64,000 nucleotides of DNA from AG25 sp035517615 (GCA_035517615.1 DATIYM010000033.1:39607-103606); one strand, 5' to 3'. Shown: positions 25,665-37,409, numbered from the stretch's first letter. Numbers and translations: made by a program. Notes: generated by a model not told the origin, from the letters alone.

Positions 25665-26944
25665 TGGGCTTCCCCCACAAGCCGCACGCGCGCGAAACGG
25701 TCGTGCTCTCCGAGCATTTCGGCGACGCGTCCACGCGTAGCTATGCCGGAGCCGTGAAACAGGGCGCCTATCAGGGCCTGACCAAGGCGCGCGCGATGGC
25801 CCCGGCGGCGCTGATCGACGAGGTCAAGAATTCCGGCCTGCGGGGCAGGGGCGGCGCCGGGTTTCCCACCGGCCTGAAATGGTCTTTCATGCCGAAGGAC
25901 AAGGCGAAGACGCACTATCTCTGCGTCAACGCCGACGAGTCGGAGCCCGGCACGTTCAAGGACCGCGAGATCATGCGCTGGACGCCGCACGCGTTGCTCG
26001 AGGGCACGCTCATTGCCATGCATGCGATTCAAGCGGACGTCGGCTACATCTACATCCGGGGCGAGTTCACGGAGCCCTGGAGCATGATGGAAAAGGCACT
26101 CGCCGAGGCGACCGCGGCCGGCGTGCTGGGCGGGGCGAAGCTCGTGCTCCATCGCGGCGCGGGGGCGTACATCTGCGGCGAAGAAACCGCGCTCATGAAC
26201 TCGCTCGAAGGCAAGCGCGGCAACCCGCGGATCAAGCCGCCGTTTCCCGCCGCATTTGGCGTGTTCGGCATGCCGACCACGATCAACAACGTCGAGACAC
26301 TCGTGGCCGTGCCGCACATCGTGACGCGGGGCGCCGCGTGGTACAAGGCGTTATGCCTTTCGAATCCCAAGAGCACCGGAACCAAGCTCTTCTCGGTCTG
26401 CGGCCACGTGGCGCGCCCGGGCAATTACGAGCTGGCGATGGGGTTCCCGCTCAAGGATCTGATCTACGAGCTGGCCGGCGGAATGGCCGGCGGACGCACC
26501 CTGAAGGCCTGTATTCCCGGCGGATCGTCCGTCCCGATCCTGAACCGGGACGAGACCGAGTCGTGCCTGCTCGATTATGAGGGGTGCGTGGAGAAAGGCA
26601 CGATGCTGGGCTCGGGCGGCGTGATCGTGTTCGACGAGACGGCCGACATGGTCTACCAGATCATGCGGCTCGCCCGGTTCTATGCCCACGAGTCGTGCGC
26701 GCAGTGCACGCAGTGCCGCGAGGGCACCGCGTGGACCGTGAAGATTCTCGAGCGTATCCTGGCGGGCAACGGCACGATGTCCGATCTCGACCTGCTGCTC
26801 GACGTCTCGGAGAACATGACCGGCAAGACGATCTGCGTGCTGTCGGATTCCTGCGCCGCGCCCGTGGTGAGCGGGATCAAGAAGTTCCGCGACGAATTCG
26901 AGGACTACATCGTGGGCCGCAAACGCCGGCCGATGGTGGCCTGA
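25664..26944 (+). CDS. nuoF: NADH-quinone oxidoreductase subunit F
   Basis: 51-kDa-type subunit that binds NADH, FMN and [4Fe-4S] cluster N3. 426 residues. The NADH/FMN site is GLRGRGGAGFPTGLKW near 58-73 and VNADESEPGTFKDRE. ICGEETALMNSLEG follows. The N3 cysteines are in SCAQCTQCREGT, with the fourth in TICVLSDSCA. It overlaps nuoE by one base (TGATG). Confidence 0.97.
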   Translation: MGFPHKPHARETVVLSEHFGDASTRSYAGAVKQGAYQGLTKARAMAPAALIDEVKNSGLRGRGGAGFPTGLKWSFMPKDKAKTHYLCVNADESEPGTFKDREIMRWTPHALLEGTLIAMHAIQADVGYIYIRGEFTEPWSMMEKALAEATAAGVLGGAKLVLHRGAGAYICGEETALMNSLEGKRGNPRIKPPFPAAFGVFGMPTTINNVETLVAVPHIVTRGAAWYKALCLSNPKSTGTKLFSVCGHVARPGNYELAMGFPLKDLIYELAGGMAGGRTLKACIPGGSSVPILNRDETESCLLDYEGCVEKGTMLGSGGVIVFDETADMVYQIMRLARFYAHESCAQCTQCREGTAWTVKILERILAGNGTMSDLDLLLDVSENMTGKTICVLSDSCAAPVVSGIKKFRDEFEDYIVGRKRRPMVA

Positions 26945-26945
26945 G

Positions 26946-28520
26946 ATGCCCGACGAGCTGGTCAACCTGACGATCGACGGCGCCGCCGTCAGTGTGGCCA
27001 GGGGCACGCTGGTCATCGAAGCCGCCAAGCAGGCCGGCGTGCTCGTGCCGCACTACTGCTATCACCCGGGGCTGCCCGTCGCCGGCGTGTGCCGGATGTG
27101 TCTCGTCGAAATTGAAAAGACCCCGAAGCTGCAGATCGCGTGTGCCACGCAGGTCGCCGAGGGCATGGTGGTCCACACGCAGTCGAAACCGGCCAAGAGC
27201 GGACGCACCGGCGTGCTCGAGCTGCTGCTGATCAATCATCCACTCGACTGTCCCATCTGCGATCAGGCAGGCGAGTGCGAACTGCAGGATTTCACGTTTC
27301 AGGAAGGCCGGCCGAGAACTCGCTACACGCCCGACTATCCCAAGCGCTTCAATCCTGTCGAAGATTTCGGGCCCGACGTGCTGTACGTCCCGAATCGCTG
27401 CATTCTGTGCACGCGCTGCGTGCGATTCATGGAAGATGTCGCAAAAGAGCCGGTGCTGAACGTGTCCGAGCGGGGCGACCGCGCCTTCATCGGCATCCAT
27501 CCCGAGGCCCGGCTCGATCATCCCTGGGCGGGAAACGTGGTCGATCTGTGTCCGGTGGGCTCGCTCCTGTCGAAAGACTTCCTGCACAAGGCGCGGGCCT
27601 GGGAGCTCGACAAGACGGCGTCGATCTGCCCGAGCTGCTCGCAGGGCTGCAACGTGAGCGTGGATACCCGCGACGAGGTCGTCGTGCGGCTCCGGCCGCG
27701 TCCGAATCTCGACGTGAACCGCTATTTCATGTGCGACCACGGACGCGCGAACTATCGCTGGATGAACCGCGGCGACCGGATCGAGGCGCCGCTGGTCCGG
27801 CAGCCCACCGGCGCGTACCGCGCGGTCGATTGGGATGAGGCGCTCGATCGGGTGGCCGAGATCGTGCGCGGCGCGGGCGGCAGCGCCGTGGCCTTCGTCT
27901 CGCCGCGCGCATCCACCGAAGCGCTGTTTCTCGCGCGAGCGCTGCTCGCGGGATTCGAGTGGACGGGGGCCTATCAACTCGTCATGGGCGACATCGCGCC
28001 GCTCGCCGGCGTGCCCAATCTCGCGCTGCGCGCCGAGCGTGCGCCCAACGGCACCGGCGCCGATCTCCTGGGCTACAGTCGCGACTACGCCGCGGCGGCC
28101 GCCGCGGCCAAGCACGCCGGGCTCGTGCTCGTGCTCGACGACCCCGAAGTCCGGGTCGCGCCGGCGGGTCCGCTCGTGTACATCGGTACGGTGCTGCCCG
28201 AGGAGGCACAGGCCGCCGTGCGTGCGGCCGACGTGGTGCTCCCCACGACCAACTGCGTGGAAGAAGAAGGCACGTTCGTGAACCGCGACGGCCGCGTGCA
28301 GCGGTACTGGCAGGCCAGGACCGCGCCCGGAATGGCCCAACCCGCGTGGTGGGTGTTGGGGGAGCTGCTCGCGCGGCTGGGGCGGGGCAGCCGGATCACC
28401 GGCGCGGGCGAAGCGTTCGAGCAGCTCGCCAGCGCGGTGCCGGCCTTTGCGGGATTGCGCTACGCCACGATCGGCGCGCGCGGCCAGAACATCAAGACGG
28501 ACGTCGGAGCGCTCGCATGA
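26946..28520 (+). CDS. nuoG: NADH-quinone oxidoreductase subunit G, short form
   Basis: Iron-sulfur-rich subunit. 524 residues, shorter than the usual 680-900. The N-terminal region carries all expected centres: N1b ligands in PHYCYHPG, VCRMC and IACAT; the His-Cys3 centre in HPLDCPICDQAGECE; N4-type CILCTRC with VDLCPVG. A further CXXCXXXC in ICPSCSQGC plus MCDHGR matches the optional N7 site. The molybdopterin-oxidoreductase-like C-terminal part is abbreviated, with GTFVNRDGRVQRYWQAR near its end. nuoH starts within its last codons. The reading frame is clean, so the shortening looks genuine. Confidence 0.94.
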   Translation: MPDELVNLTIDGAAVSVARGTLVIEAAKQAGVLVPHYCYHPGLPVAGVCRMCLVEIEKTPKLQIACATQVAEGMVVHTQSKPAKSGRTGVLELLLINHPLDCPICDQAGECELQDFTFQEGRPRTRYTPDYPKRFNPVEDFGPDVLYVPNRCILCTRCVRFMEDVAKEPVLNVSERGDRAFIGIHPEARLDHPWAGNVVDLCPVGSLLSKDFLHKARAWELDKTASICPSCSQGCNVSVDTRDEVVVRLRPRPNLDVNRYFMCDHGRANYRWMNRGDRIEAPLVRQPTGAYRAVDWDEALDRVAEIVRGAGGSAVAFVSPRASTEALFLARALLAGFEWTGAYQLVMGDIAPLAGVPNLALRAERAPNGTGADLLGYSRDYAAAAAAAKHAGLVLVLDDPEVRVAPAGPLVYIGTVLPEEAQAAVRAADVVLPTTNCVEEEGTFVNRDGRVQRYWQARTAPGMAQPAWWVLGELLARLGRGSRITGAGEAFEQLASAVPAFAGLRYATIGARGQNIKTDVGALA

Positions 28521-29686
28521 CGTTTTTTCTGGTCGCGTCGATCATCAAGATCCTCGTGGTCTTCACGATGGTGATGTCGGGCGTGGCCGGGCTGACGCTC
28601 GCCGAGCGGCGGATCTGCGCCTGGATGCAGGACCGGCTGGGCCCAAATCGCGTGGGACCTCAGGGACTGCTCCAGCCGGCCGCCGACGGGCTCAAAAATC
28701 TGATGAAGGAAGAGACGATGCCGGCAGCCGCCGACCGCGTGCTGTTTCTGCTCGCCCCGGCCATGTCGTTCATCCCGGCGCTCCTCGCGATCGCGGTGGT
28801 GCCGTTCGCGGCTCCGCTGCCGACCCGCTGGGGCCTCGTGCCGCTCGTCGTGGCCGATCTGCCCGTGGGATTTCTGTACATCCTGGCGATCGGCTCGCTC
28901 GGCGTATACGGGATCGTGCTGGCCGGGTGGTCGTCCAACAACAAGTACTCGCTGCTGGGCGGGCTGCGCTCGAGCGCGCAGATGATCTCCTACGAGCTGG
29001 CGCTCACGATGAGCACGGTCGCAGTGCTGATTCTGACCGGCAACGTGACGCTGTCCGACGTCGTGGCCCGGCAACAGCAGTCGCTCTTCACCTGGAACGT
29101 GTTCCCGCTCGGGCTCGCCTACTTCGTGTTCACGGTCGCCGCGTTCGCGGAGACGAACCGGCTGCCATTCGATCTTCCGGAGGCGGAAGGCGAGCTGATC
29201 GCGGGATATCACACCGAATACAGCGCGATGAAGTTCTCGATGTTCTACATCGCGGAGTATTCCAACATGCTCACCGCTTCGGCGCTGATGGCCACGCTGT
29301 TCTTTGGCGGCTGGGACATCCCGTTCACCCATTGGGACGACGCCCCGCCGTGGTCCATCTGGAAATCGCTCGCCACGTTCGTGATGTTCTCGATCAAGGT
29401 CGGATTCTTCCTGTTCCTTTATATGTGGGTCCGTTGGACCCTGCCGCGCTTCCGCTACGACCAGCTCATGGCGCTGGGCTGGAAAATCATGCTGCCGCTC
29501 GCGCTCGTGTATCTGGCGGTGATCGCGACCGCCGTGTGGGTGTTGCACGAGCAGCTCGGGTGGACCTATGACACGCGGTTCGCGCTCGCGCTGGCGGGCC
29601 TGAACATCGTGATTGCCGTGCCGTTGGTTTTCGTGCTGGATCGCGGCCGGCTGATCGCCGGGTCCATGGCAGAAGGAGAGGTCTGA
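28517..29686 (+). CDS. nuoH: NADH-quinone oxidoreductase subunit H
   Basis: Membrane subunit that forms the entrance of the quinone tunnel. 389 residues with about eight to nine helices. The conserved cytoplasmic loops are AERRICAWMQDRLGPNRVGP, LPFDLPEAEGELIAGYHTEYS (with its run of acidic residues) and the C-terminal RWTLPRFRYDQLMALGWK. ATG 28517 overlaps the nuoG stop. Confidence 0.96.
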   Translation: MTFFLVASIIKILVVFTMVMSGVAGLTLAERRICAWMQDRLGPNRVGPQGLLQPAADGLKNLMKEETMPAAADRVLFLLAPAMSFIPALLAIAVVPFAAPLPTRWGLVPLVVADLPVGFLYILAIGSLGVYGIVLAGWSSNNKYSLLGGLRSSAQMISYELALTMSTVAVLILTGNVTLSDVVARQQQSLFTWNVFPLGLAYFVFTVAAFAETNRLPFDLPEAEGELIAGYHTEYSAMKFSMFYIAEYSNMLTASALMATLFFGGWDIPFTHWDDAPPWSIWKSLATFVMFSIKVGFFLFLYMWVRWTLPRFRYDQLMALGWKIMLPLALVYLAVIATAVWVLHEQLGWTYDTRFALALAGLNIVIAVPLVFVLDRGRLIAGSMAEGEV

Positions 29687-30192
29687 TGGCCATCGGCGTA
29701 AAGGTCATGAAACGGCCGACGCAGGAGACGTCGTACCTCCGCGCGACCTTGAAGGGAATGGCGCTCACCTTCAGCCACATCCTGCGGCCGAAGGTCACGA
29801 TGCAATACCCGGAAGAAAAGAGCAGCAAGGACTGGACGATCTCGCCGCGCTGGCGCGGCACGCACCGCATGCTCACGGACGAGCAGGGCCGGGCCAAATG
29901 CGTGGCCTGCGGGCTCTGCCCGCAAATCTGCCCGGCCAATTGCATCAAGCTGGTCCCGGGTGAGGACGAAAACGGCAACCGCTATCCGCTGATTTACGAG
30001 ATCGACGAGTTCCGCTGCATTTTCTGCGGCTACTGCCAGGAAGTCTGCCCCGAAGAAGCGATCCACGTGGGCGTGCACTACGAGAACTCCGAGTTCAGCC
30101 GCGACCGGTTCGTGTACGATCTCGAGCGCTTGTCGGCCCAGACGCACCCCGTGTCGTCGCTGTGGGACCCGTCTGACCCGAAGGGAGAGTAG
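29686..30192 (+). CDS. nuoI: NADH-quinone oxidoreductase subunit I
   Basis: Peripheral subunit with two [4Fe-4S] clusters (N6a/N6b) that pass electrons to NuoB. 168 residues with an N-terminal amphipathic helix and two ferredoxin motifs, CVACGLCPQICP and CIFCGYCQEVCP. RWRGTHRML precedes them. It overlaps nuoH by one base and abuts nuoJ directly. Confidence 0.96.
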   Translation: MAIGVKVMKRPTQETSYLRATLKGMALTFSHILRPKVTMQYPEEKSSKDWTISPRWRGTHRMLTDEQGRAKCVACGLCPQICPANCIKLVPGEDENGNRYPLIYEIDEFRCIFCGYCQEVCPEEAIHVGVHYENSEFSRDRFVYDLERLSAQTHPVSSLWDPSDPKGE

Positions 30193-30702
30193 GTGCCGGC
30201 GACGCTGGTCGTATTCTGGGTGTTCGCCGGCGCGGCCATCGCAAGCGCCCTGCTCTGTATCACGCGCCGCAACACGGTCGCGAGCGCGCTCTGGCTCGTG
30301 GTCACGCTGTTCGACATTGCCGCGCTGTTCGTCATGCTCGACGCGCAGTTCATTGCGGTGTTGCAGATCCTCGTCTACGCGGGCGCGATCATGGTGTTGT
30401 TTCTATTCGTGATCATGCTGTTGAACCTGGGGCCGGGAACCGCATCGGACGTGAAGGGGCCGGTGGGATTCGCGATCGCGACGGTGCTCGCGGCCGCCCT
30501 CGGAATTCAGTTGCTCGCCTTACTGCGCGCCGGGCCCCCGGCGGCGGCGGGCGACCTGGCTCGCGCAGGGCAATCGGAAGGCATGATCGCCGCCGTGGCC
30601 CGGCCGCTCTTTACCGTCTACCTCGTGCCGTTCGAAATCACGGGCCTCCTGTTGCTTGCCGCCATTGTCGGGGCCGTGGTCCTGGCCAAGCGCCAGCTCT
30701 GA
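30193..30702 (+). CDS. nuoJ: NADH-quinone oxidoreductase subunit J
   Basis: Membrane subunit of the proton-pumping arm near the quinone site. 169 residues, five hydrophobic helices, with the conserved helix-3 segment QILVYAGAIMVLFLFVIMLL. It starts with GTG immediately after the nuoI stop, and nuoK overlaps by one base. Confidence 0.94.
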   Translation: MPATLVVFWVFAGAAIASALLCITRRNTVASALWLVVTLFDIAALFVMLDAQFIAVLQILVYAGAIMVLFLFVIMLLNLGPGTASDVKGPVGFAIATVLAAALGIQLLALLRAGPPAAAGDLARAGQSEGMIAAVARPLFTVYLVPFEITGLLLLAAIVGAVVLAKRQL

Positions 30703-30998
30703 TGCTGCTCGAGCCGTCGCTCATCGTGTCCGCCGTACTCTTCACGCTCGGGGTCGCGGGCGTGCTGATACGCCGCAACGCCATTGTGATCTTCATGTGC
30801 GTCGAGCTGATGCTCAACGCGGTGAACCTCACGTTCGTCGCGCTGGCCCAGACCCTCGGCGTGGTCGGGCAGATCTTCGTGCTGATCGTCATGGCGGTCG
30901 CGGCGGCCGAAGCGGCCGTGGGACTCGCGATCATTCTCGCGATCTTCCGGCATCGCGAAACGGTCAATCTGCAGCACCTCAACCTGCTCAAGGGCTGA
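30702..30998 (+). CDS. nuoK: NADH-quinone oxidoreductase subunit K
   Basis: Small three-helix membrane subunit, 98 residues. Helix 2 has the conserved proton-path glutamate in CVELMLNAVNLTF, and a second glutamate lies in AAAEAAVGLAI of helix 3. It overlaps nuoJ by one base and precedes nuoL by 4. Confidence 0.96.
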   Translation: MLLEPSLIVSAVLFTLGVAGVLIRRNAIVIFMCVELMLNAVNLTFVALAQTLGVVGQIFVLIVMAVAAAEAAVGLAIILAIFRHRETVNLQHLNLLKG

Positions 30999-31002
30999 GG
31001 CC

Positions 31003-32955
31003 GTGGCCGCGCTCGAGCTGCTCTGGCTCGTTCCCGCGCTCCCGCTCGCGGGCGCTCTCGTGAACGGGAGCATGTCGCTGTTCGGCCGCCGCGCGAGCCG
31101 CGGCGCGGTCTCGGTGGTGGGAATCGGTGTTCTGGCCGCCGCCTTCGCGCTCGCCGTCGCGATCGTGCTCGAGCTGTCGCGCGCGCATCCCGGCGAGACC
31201 CTGGTGTTCCGGTACTGGTCGTGGATTCCGGTGGGGCAGCTCCAGGTGGACTTCGCGCTCCAGCTCGACGCGCTCTCCGCGCTCATGATGCTGATCGTGA
31301 CCGGGGTGAGCACGCTGATTCATATCTACAGCGCGGGGTATATGCACGACGACCCGGGGTATGCCCGCTACTTCGCCGAGCTGAATCTGTTCGTGTTTTT
31401 CATGCTGACGCTCGTGCTCGGCGCGAGCTTCCCGGTGATGTTCGTGGGATGGGAGGGCGTTGGGCTGTGCTCGTACTTGCTGATCGGGTTCTGGTACAAC
31501 GAGAAGATCAACGCCGATGCAGGCCTCAAGGCGTTCATCGTGAACCGGATCGGCGATTTCGGCTTTCTCGTCGCGATGTTCCTGATTTTCCAGCACACGG
31601 GATCGCTCGCGTTCGGCGACGTGTTTGCCCGCGCAGCGACCGCCTTCACCCCGGGCGACCGCGCCATCACGGCCATCACCCTGTTTCTGTTCCTGGGCTG
31701 CACGGGAAAATCGGCGCAGATCCCGCTGTACGTGTGGCTTCCGGACGCCATGCAGGGACCGACTCCTGTGTCGGCGTTGATCCATGCCGCGACCATGGTG
31801 ACCGCCGGCGTCTACCTGGTCGCGCGATGTGGGGTGCTGTACGCCCTCTCGCCGGTCGGCAGCCTGGTCGTCGCGGGCGTCGGCGTGGTGACGGCGCTGT
31901 TCGCCGCCACGATCGGGTTGAAGCAGTGGGATATCAAGAAGGTGCTCGCGTACTCCACGATCTCCCAGCTCGGCTACATGTTCCTCGGCGTGGGGAGCGG
32001 CGCCTACGTCGCGGGCATGTTTCACCTGACGACGCACGCGTTCTTCAAAGCCCTCCTGTTCCTCGGATCGGGAAGCGTGATTCACGCGATGCACGGCGCG
32101 TATCACGCCACGCACTCGCATGAAGACGCGCAGGACATGCGCAACATGGGCGGGCTCGCGAAACATCTGCCGTGGACCTGCGGGCTCATGTGGGTCGCGA
32201 CGCTCGCCATCGCCGGCGTGCCCCCGTTTTCAGGATTCTTCTCCAAGGACGCCATTCTCGCCGCCGCGTTCGCCCGCGGCTCGAGTGAGCCGGTGTGGTA
32301 CCTCTTCTGGGGAATCGGGCTCCTGGCGGCGCTCTGTACCGCGTTCTACATGACGCGGCTCATGCTGTACACGTTCCACGGACCGAATCGCACCGGAGAG
32401 CGCGAGCGCGCCCACCTGCATGAAGCCCCCTGGGTCATGACCGGCCCCCTCCTCATCCTGGGCGTCTTGAGCGCGGCGGGCGGTGGGCTCGTGCTGCGGC
32501 TCGGGAGCTGGCTCGAACCGGTGACGCGCGCCGCTCATGCGCTCGCTCCGGAGCACGAGTTAGCGCGGCACACGGAATGGACGCTCATCGGGATCGCGGT
32601 GGTCGTGGCACTCGCCGGAATCGCGGCCGCGTGGCGGCTGCTCGATCCCGCCCGCCTCGTTCCCGCCCGCCAGTCGCCCGCGGAACGTGGCCTGGGCAGG
32701 GTGCTGTGGAGGAAGTACTACGTCGACGAGATCTATCAGGCGGTCATCGTCCGCCCGATCGTGTGGTTTTCGCGCGAGGTGTTGTGGCACGTGATCGATG
32801 AGGACCTGATCGACGGCATCGGCGTGAACGGCGTGGCGCGCCTGTCGCGCGCGGTCGGGTGGATCGGCAGCCGGCTGCAGAACGGGGAGCTCGGGTTCTA
32901 TGTGATGCTGTTCGTCGTCGGGGTGGTGCTGGTGCTCGGGGCCGCGGTGCGCTAG
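31003..32955 (+). CDS. nuoL: NADH-quinone oxidoreductase subunit L
   Basis: Distal antiporter-like proton-pumping subunit. 650 residues with about 14-16 helices and the long lateral amphipathic helix at the C-terminus. Key segments are FVGWEGVGLCSYLLIGFWY (conserved Glu), GKSAQIPLYVWLPDAM (Lys and the TPVSALIHAATMV region) and KKVLAYSTISQLGYMFLGVG. The start is GTG 31003. nuoM follows after 3 bases. Confidence 0.96.
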   Translation: MAALELLWLVPALPLAGALVNGSMSLFGRRASRGAVSVVGIGVLAAAFALAVAIVLELSRAHPGETLVFRYWSWIPVGQLQVDFALQLDALSALMMLIVTGVSTLIHIYSAGYMHDDPGYARYFAELNLFVFFMLTLVLGASFPVMFVGWEGVGLCSYLLIGFWYNEKINADAGLKAFIVNRIGDFGFLVAMFLIFQHTGSLAFGDVFARAATAFTPGDRAITAITLFLFLGCTGKSAQIPLYVWLPDAMQGPTPVSALIHAATMVTAGVYLVARCGVLYALSPVGSLVVAGVGVVTALFAATIGLKQWDIKKVLAYSTISQLGYMFLGVGSGAYVAGMFHLTTHAFFKALLFLGSGSVIHAMHGAYHATHSHEDAQDMRNMGGLAKHLPWTCGLMWVATLAIAGVPPFSGFFSKDAILAAAFARGSSEPVWYLFWGIGLLAALCTAFYMTRLMLYTFHGPNRTGERERAHLHEAPWVMTGPLLILGVLSAAGGGLVLRLGSWLEPVTRAAHALAPEHELARHTEWTLIGIAVVVALAGIAAAWRLLDPARLVPARQSPAERGLGRVLWRKYYVDEIYQAVIVRPIVWFSREVLWHVIDEDLIDGIGVNGVARLSRAVGWIGSRLQNGELGFYVMLFVVGVVLVLGAAVR

Positions 32956-32958
32956 CCC

Positions 32959-34439
<1,481 letters not shown>

Positions 34440-34443
<4 letters not shown>

Positions 34444-35975
34444 GCCTGGACCTCTCCCGCTACGGTGACCTGCTGATCGCCCTGGCCCCCGAGCTCGTGC
34501 TCGTGGCGTGGAGCATGATCATTCTGCTGGTGGTCGCGGTGCGGCACCGGACGGCGGCGGACCTGAGGCTCGCGGGATGGCTCACGTTCGCCGCGTTCGT
34601 GACGACGGGCGGCGTGGTGTGGTGGCTGTGGTGGAATTCCGCCCGGTCCGCGGGCCTCGCGGCCATGATCGCCGTCGACGACTTCCGGTTCGTGACCGAC
34701 GGCCTGTTTCTCGCGACGGGTGCGCTCACGGTGCTGCTTTCGGGCGACTACCTCGAGCGCGAGGCGCTGCTCGCGCCGGAATACTACGTGCTCCTCGTGT
34801 TCGCCACGCTGGGCATGATGCTGATGGGGGGCGCCGAAGACCTCATGGTGCTCTTCCTGGGCCTCGAGCTGATGTCGATCTGCGTCTACGTCCTTTCCGG
34901 GATCGACCGCGGCAGTCCGAGCGGGGCGGAAGCGGCGCTCAAGTACTTTCTCATGGGAGCGTTCGCCTCGGCCTTCCTGCTCTACGGCATTGCGCTCATC
35001 TATGGCGCTACGGGCACCACCAACTTGACGCTCATCGGCGCGCAGGTGCAGGCGCTCGAGCTGGGACACAGCACGATGCTCCTGCTCGGGCTCGGACTGC
35101 TGCTCGTCGGGTTTGCGTTCAAGATCGCCGCCGTGCCGTTTCACATGTGGGCGCCCGACGTGTATGATGGCGCGCCGACTCCCGTGACCGCGTACATGGC
35201 GGCGGGCGTGAAAGCCGCGGCGTTCGCCGCGTTGTTCCGCGTGCTCACCGAGGCGTTCTCGACCGTGGCCGTGTGGCACCAGATCGTGTGGTGGCTCGCG
35301 GCGATCACCATGCTCGCGGGGAATCTGGTCGCGCTGGCGCAGCGCACGGTGAAGCGGATGCTGGCGTACTCGTCCGTGGCGCATGCGGGGTATCTGCTGG
35401 TTGCGGTCAGCGCCGGCACCGCGGTGGGATCGGCGGCGTTCGTTTTCTATCTCATCGCCTACATCCTCATGACCCTCGCGGCGTTCGCGGTGCTCGCGAG
35501 CCTGGGCAGCCACGGCGAGCGCGACGTGCGCATCGACGATCTCTCGGGGCTTTCGGCGGCGCGTCCGGGAATGGCGTTTGCGCTCGCGGTGTGCATGCTC
35601 TCGCTCCTGGGATTCCCCGGCACGGCGGGCTTTATCGGGAAGTGGTACATCCTCATCGCCGCCACCGGTGCGGGGCAGGGCGTGCTCGCCGCACTGCTCG
35701 TGATCGCCACCGCGATCTCCGCGGGATACTACCTCCCGGTGATCATGGCGATGTACATGAAATCGGAGCCGGCCGATGCGCGGCCGACGAGCGCGCGGCT
35801 CGGTCCGCTCGCGGGCATCGTGGTGGCGGCCTCGGTGGCCGCGTTGCTCGTGTTCGGCATCCTTCCGAGCCGGCTGCTGGATCTGGCGCGCTCGAGCGGC
35901 GCGAGCATCGGAGCCACGACGGTCGCCGTTCCCGGTCCTCCCACGCCGCCGCAGCTGTCGTTGCCGCGCGATTGA
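34440..35975 (+). CDS. nuoN: NADH-quinone oxidoreductase subunit N
   Basis: Third antiporter-like subunit of complex I. 511 residues, about 14 helices, with LFLGLELMSICVYVLSG (conserved Glu), FKIAAVPFHMWAPDVYDGAPTPVTAYM and KRMLAYSSVAHAGYLLV. GTG 34440 gives the correct N-terminus; an in-frame opening from 32859 is non-coding in that frame. It ends the nuo operon, with no terminator visible before the phosphohexomutase gene 16 bases on. Confidence 0.96.
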
Positions 35976-35991
35976 GTGAGGGCGGGTCCCG

Positions 35992-37383
35992 ATGAGCACG
36001 CGAGACCTCCCCGCCGTGATCTTCCGTGAATACGATATCCGCGGCACCGTGGGCGATCAGCTCACGCCCGCGATCGCGCGCGGCATCGGCTCGGCGTTCG
36101 CGCGTCGCGCCGCGGCTCGGGTGCGGCGTGCGGTACGAATTGCCGTGGGTCGCGACAACCGGCCATCGGGCGCCTCGCTCCAGGCGGCCCTCATCGAGGG
36201 CGCCCTCGACGCCGGAGCCACGGTGCTGGACGTAGGGCAGGTGCCGACACCCGCGCTGTATTTCGCCACCCACATCCTCCAGGTCGACGGCGGCGTGCAG
36301 GTCACCGGGTCGCACAATCCGCCGGAATTCAATGGGTTCAAGATGGTGCTCTGCGGTGAAGCGGTGTACGGCGAAGCGATCCAACAGCTGCGCCGAGACC
36401 TGGAGAGCGCCGCCACTGCCCCGAGCCCAGGTGCCCGAGGAACGCGCGAGGCCATTCCCGATCTGCTCACGCGGTATCGCGACGCCGTCGTCGCGCACAA
36501 CACACCCCTCCGGCGCCGCATCAAAGTCGTCGTCGACTGCGGCAACGGCGTGACGAGCCTCGTGGCGATCGACACGCTGCGCCAGCTCGGCGCCGACGTC
36601 GTTCCATTGTTCGCCGAATCGGACGGCACGTTTCCCAATCATCATCCGGATCCGACGGTTCCCGAGAATCTCGAGGATCTGCGGGCGCGAGTTCTCGAGG
36701 AACGCGCGGAGCTGGGACTGGCGTTCGACGGCGATGGCGACCGGCTGGGTGCCGTGGACGAGCAGAGCCGCATCGTTCCTGGAGATTTGCTCCTCGTGCT
36801 GTTCGGCCGCGATCTGTCGCGGCGCATGGGGCCCGGGCATCCCGTCATCTTCGACGTGAAATGCTCCGATGTGCTGGGCCGCGAGCTCGAGCGGGCCGGC
36901 CAGAAGCCCGTGATGTGGAAGACCGGACACTCGCTCATCAAGCAAAAAATGAAGGAGCTCGACGCGCCACTCGCGGGCGAGATGAGCGGGCACCTGTTTT
37001 TCGCGGGTGATTGGTACGGATTCGATGACGCGTTGTTCGCGGCGGCGCGCCTGCTGCATTATCTCGCGGAGCACGACGGCCCGCTCTCGCACCTCCTCAT
37101 GGACGTGCCGGCCACCGTCTCGACGCCGGAGATCCGCGTCGAATGTCCCGACGAGCGGAAATTCGCGATCGTCGAGGCTGCCGCCCGGCACTTTGGCGCG
37201 AAATATCCCGTCTCGCGCCTGGACGGCGTGCGAATCACCTTTCCTGATGGCTGGGGACTGCTGCGGGCATCGAACACGCAGCCGGTCCTGGTGCTCCGAT
37301 TTGAATCGCAAAGCGAACAGGCGTTGCAATCCAATCAGCGAGAGGTGGATACCTGGCTCAAGGCGGCGCGCGTCCCGCGGTAA
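35992..37383 (+). CDS. phosphomannomutase/phosphoglucomutase
   Basis: Alpha-D-phosphohexomutase family (AlgC/ManB type), interconverting hexose 1- and 6-phosphates for exopolysaccharide, LPS or glycogen precursors. 463 residues in four domains: FREYDIRG at the start, the phosphoserine loop VTGSHNPPEFNG near residue 103, the magnesium loop FDGDGDRLG near 243 and the sugar loop GEMSGHLFF near 327. RASNTQPVLVLRFE is the C-terminal phosphate site. It resembles ManB/AlgC more than GlmM. It may be read through from nuoN. Confidence 0.93.
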   Translation: MSTRDLPAVIFREYDIRGTVGDQLTPAIARGIGSAFARRAAARVRRAVRIAVGRDNRPSGASLQAALIEGALDAGATVLDVGQVPTPALYFATHILQVDGGVQVTGSHNPPEFNGFKMVLCGEAVYGEAIQQLRRDLESAATAPSPGARGTREAIPDLLTRYRDAVVAHNTPLRRRIKVVVDCGNGVTSLVAIDTLRQLGADVVPLFAESDGTFPNHHPDPTVPENLEDLRARVLEERAELGLAFDGDGDRLGAVDEQSRIVPGDLLLVLFGRDLSRRMGPGHPVIFDVKCSDVLGRELERAGQKPVMWKTGHSLIKQKMKELDAPLAGEMSGHLFFAGDWYGFDDALFAAARLLHYLAEHDGPLSHLLMDVPATVSTPEIRVECPDERKFAIVEAAARHFGAKYPVSRLDGVRITFPDGWGLLRASNTQPVLVLRFESQSEQALQSNQREVDTWLKAARVPR

Positions 37384-37409
37384 AGCCGGCGCGGGGCCGG
37401 AACACGCTC

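Noticed and set aside
26877..28340. 487-codon minus-strand open frame opposite nuoG
   Set aside because: Shadow of nuoG, whose cluster motifs are unambiguous on the plus strand.
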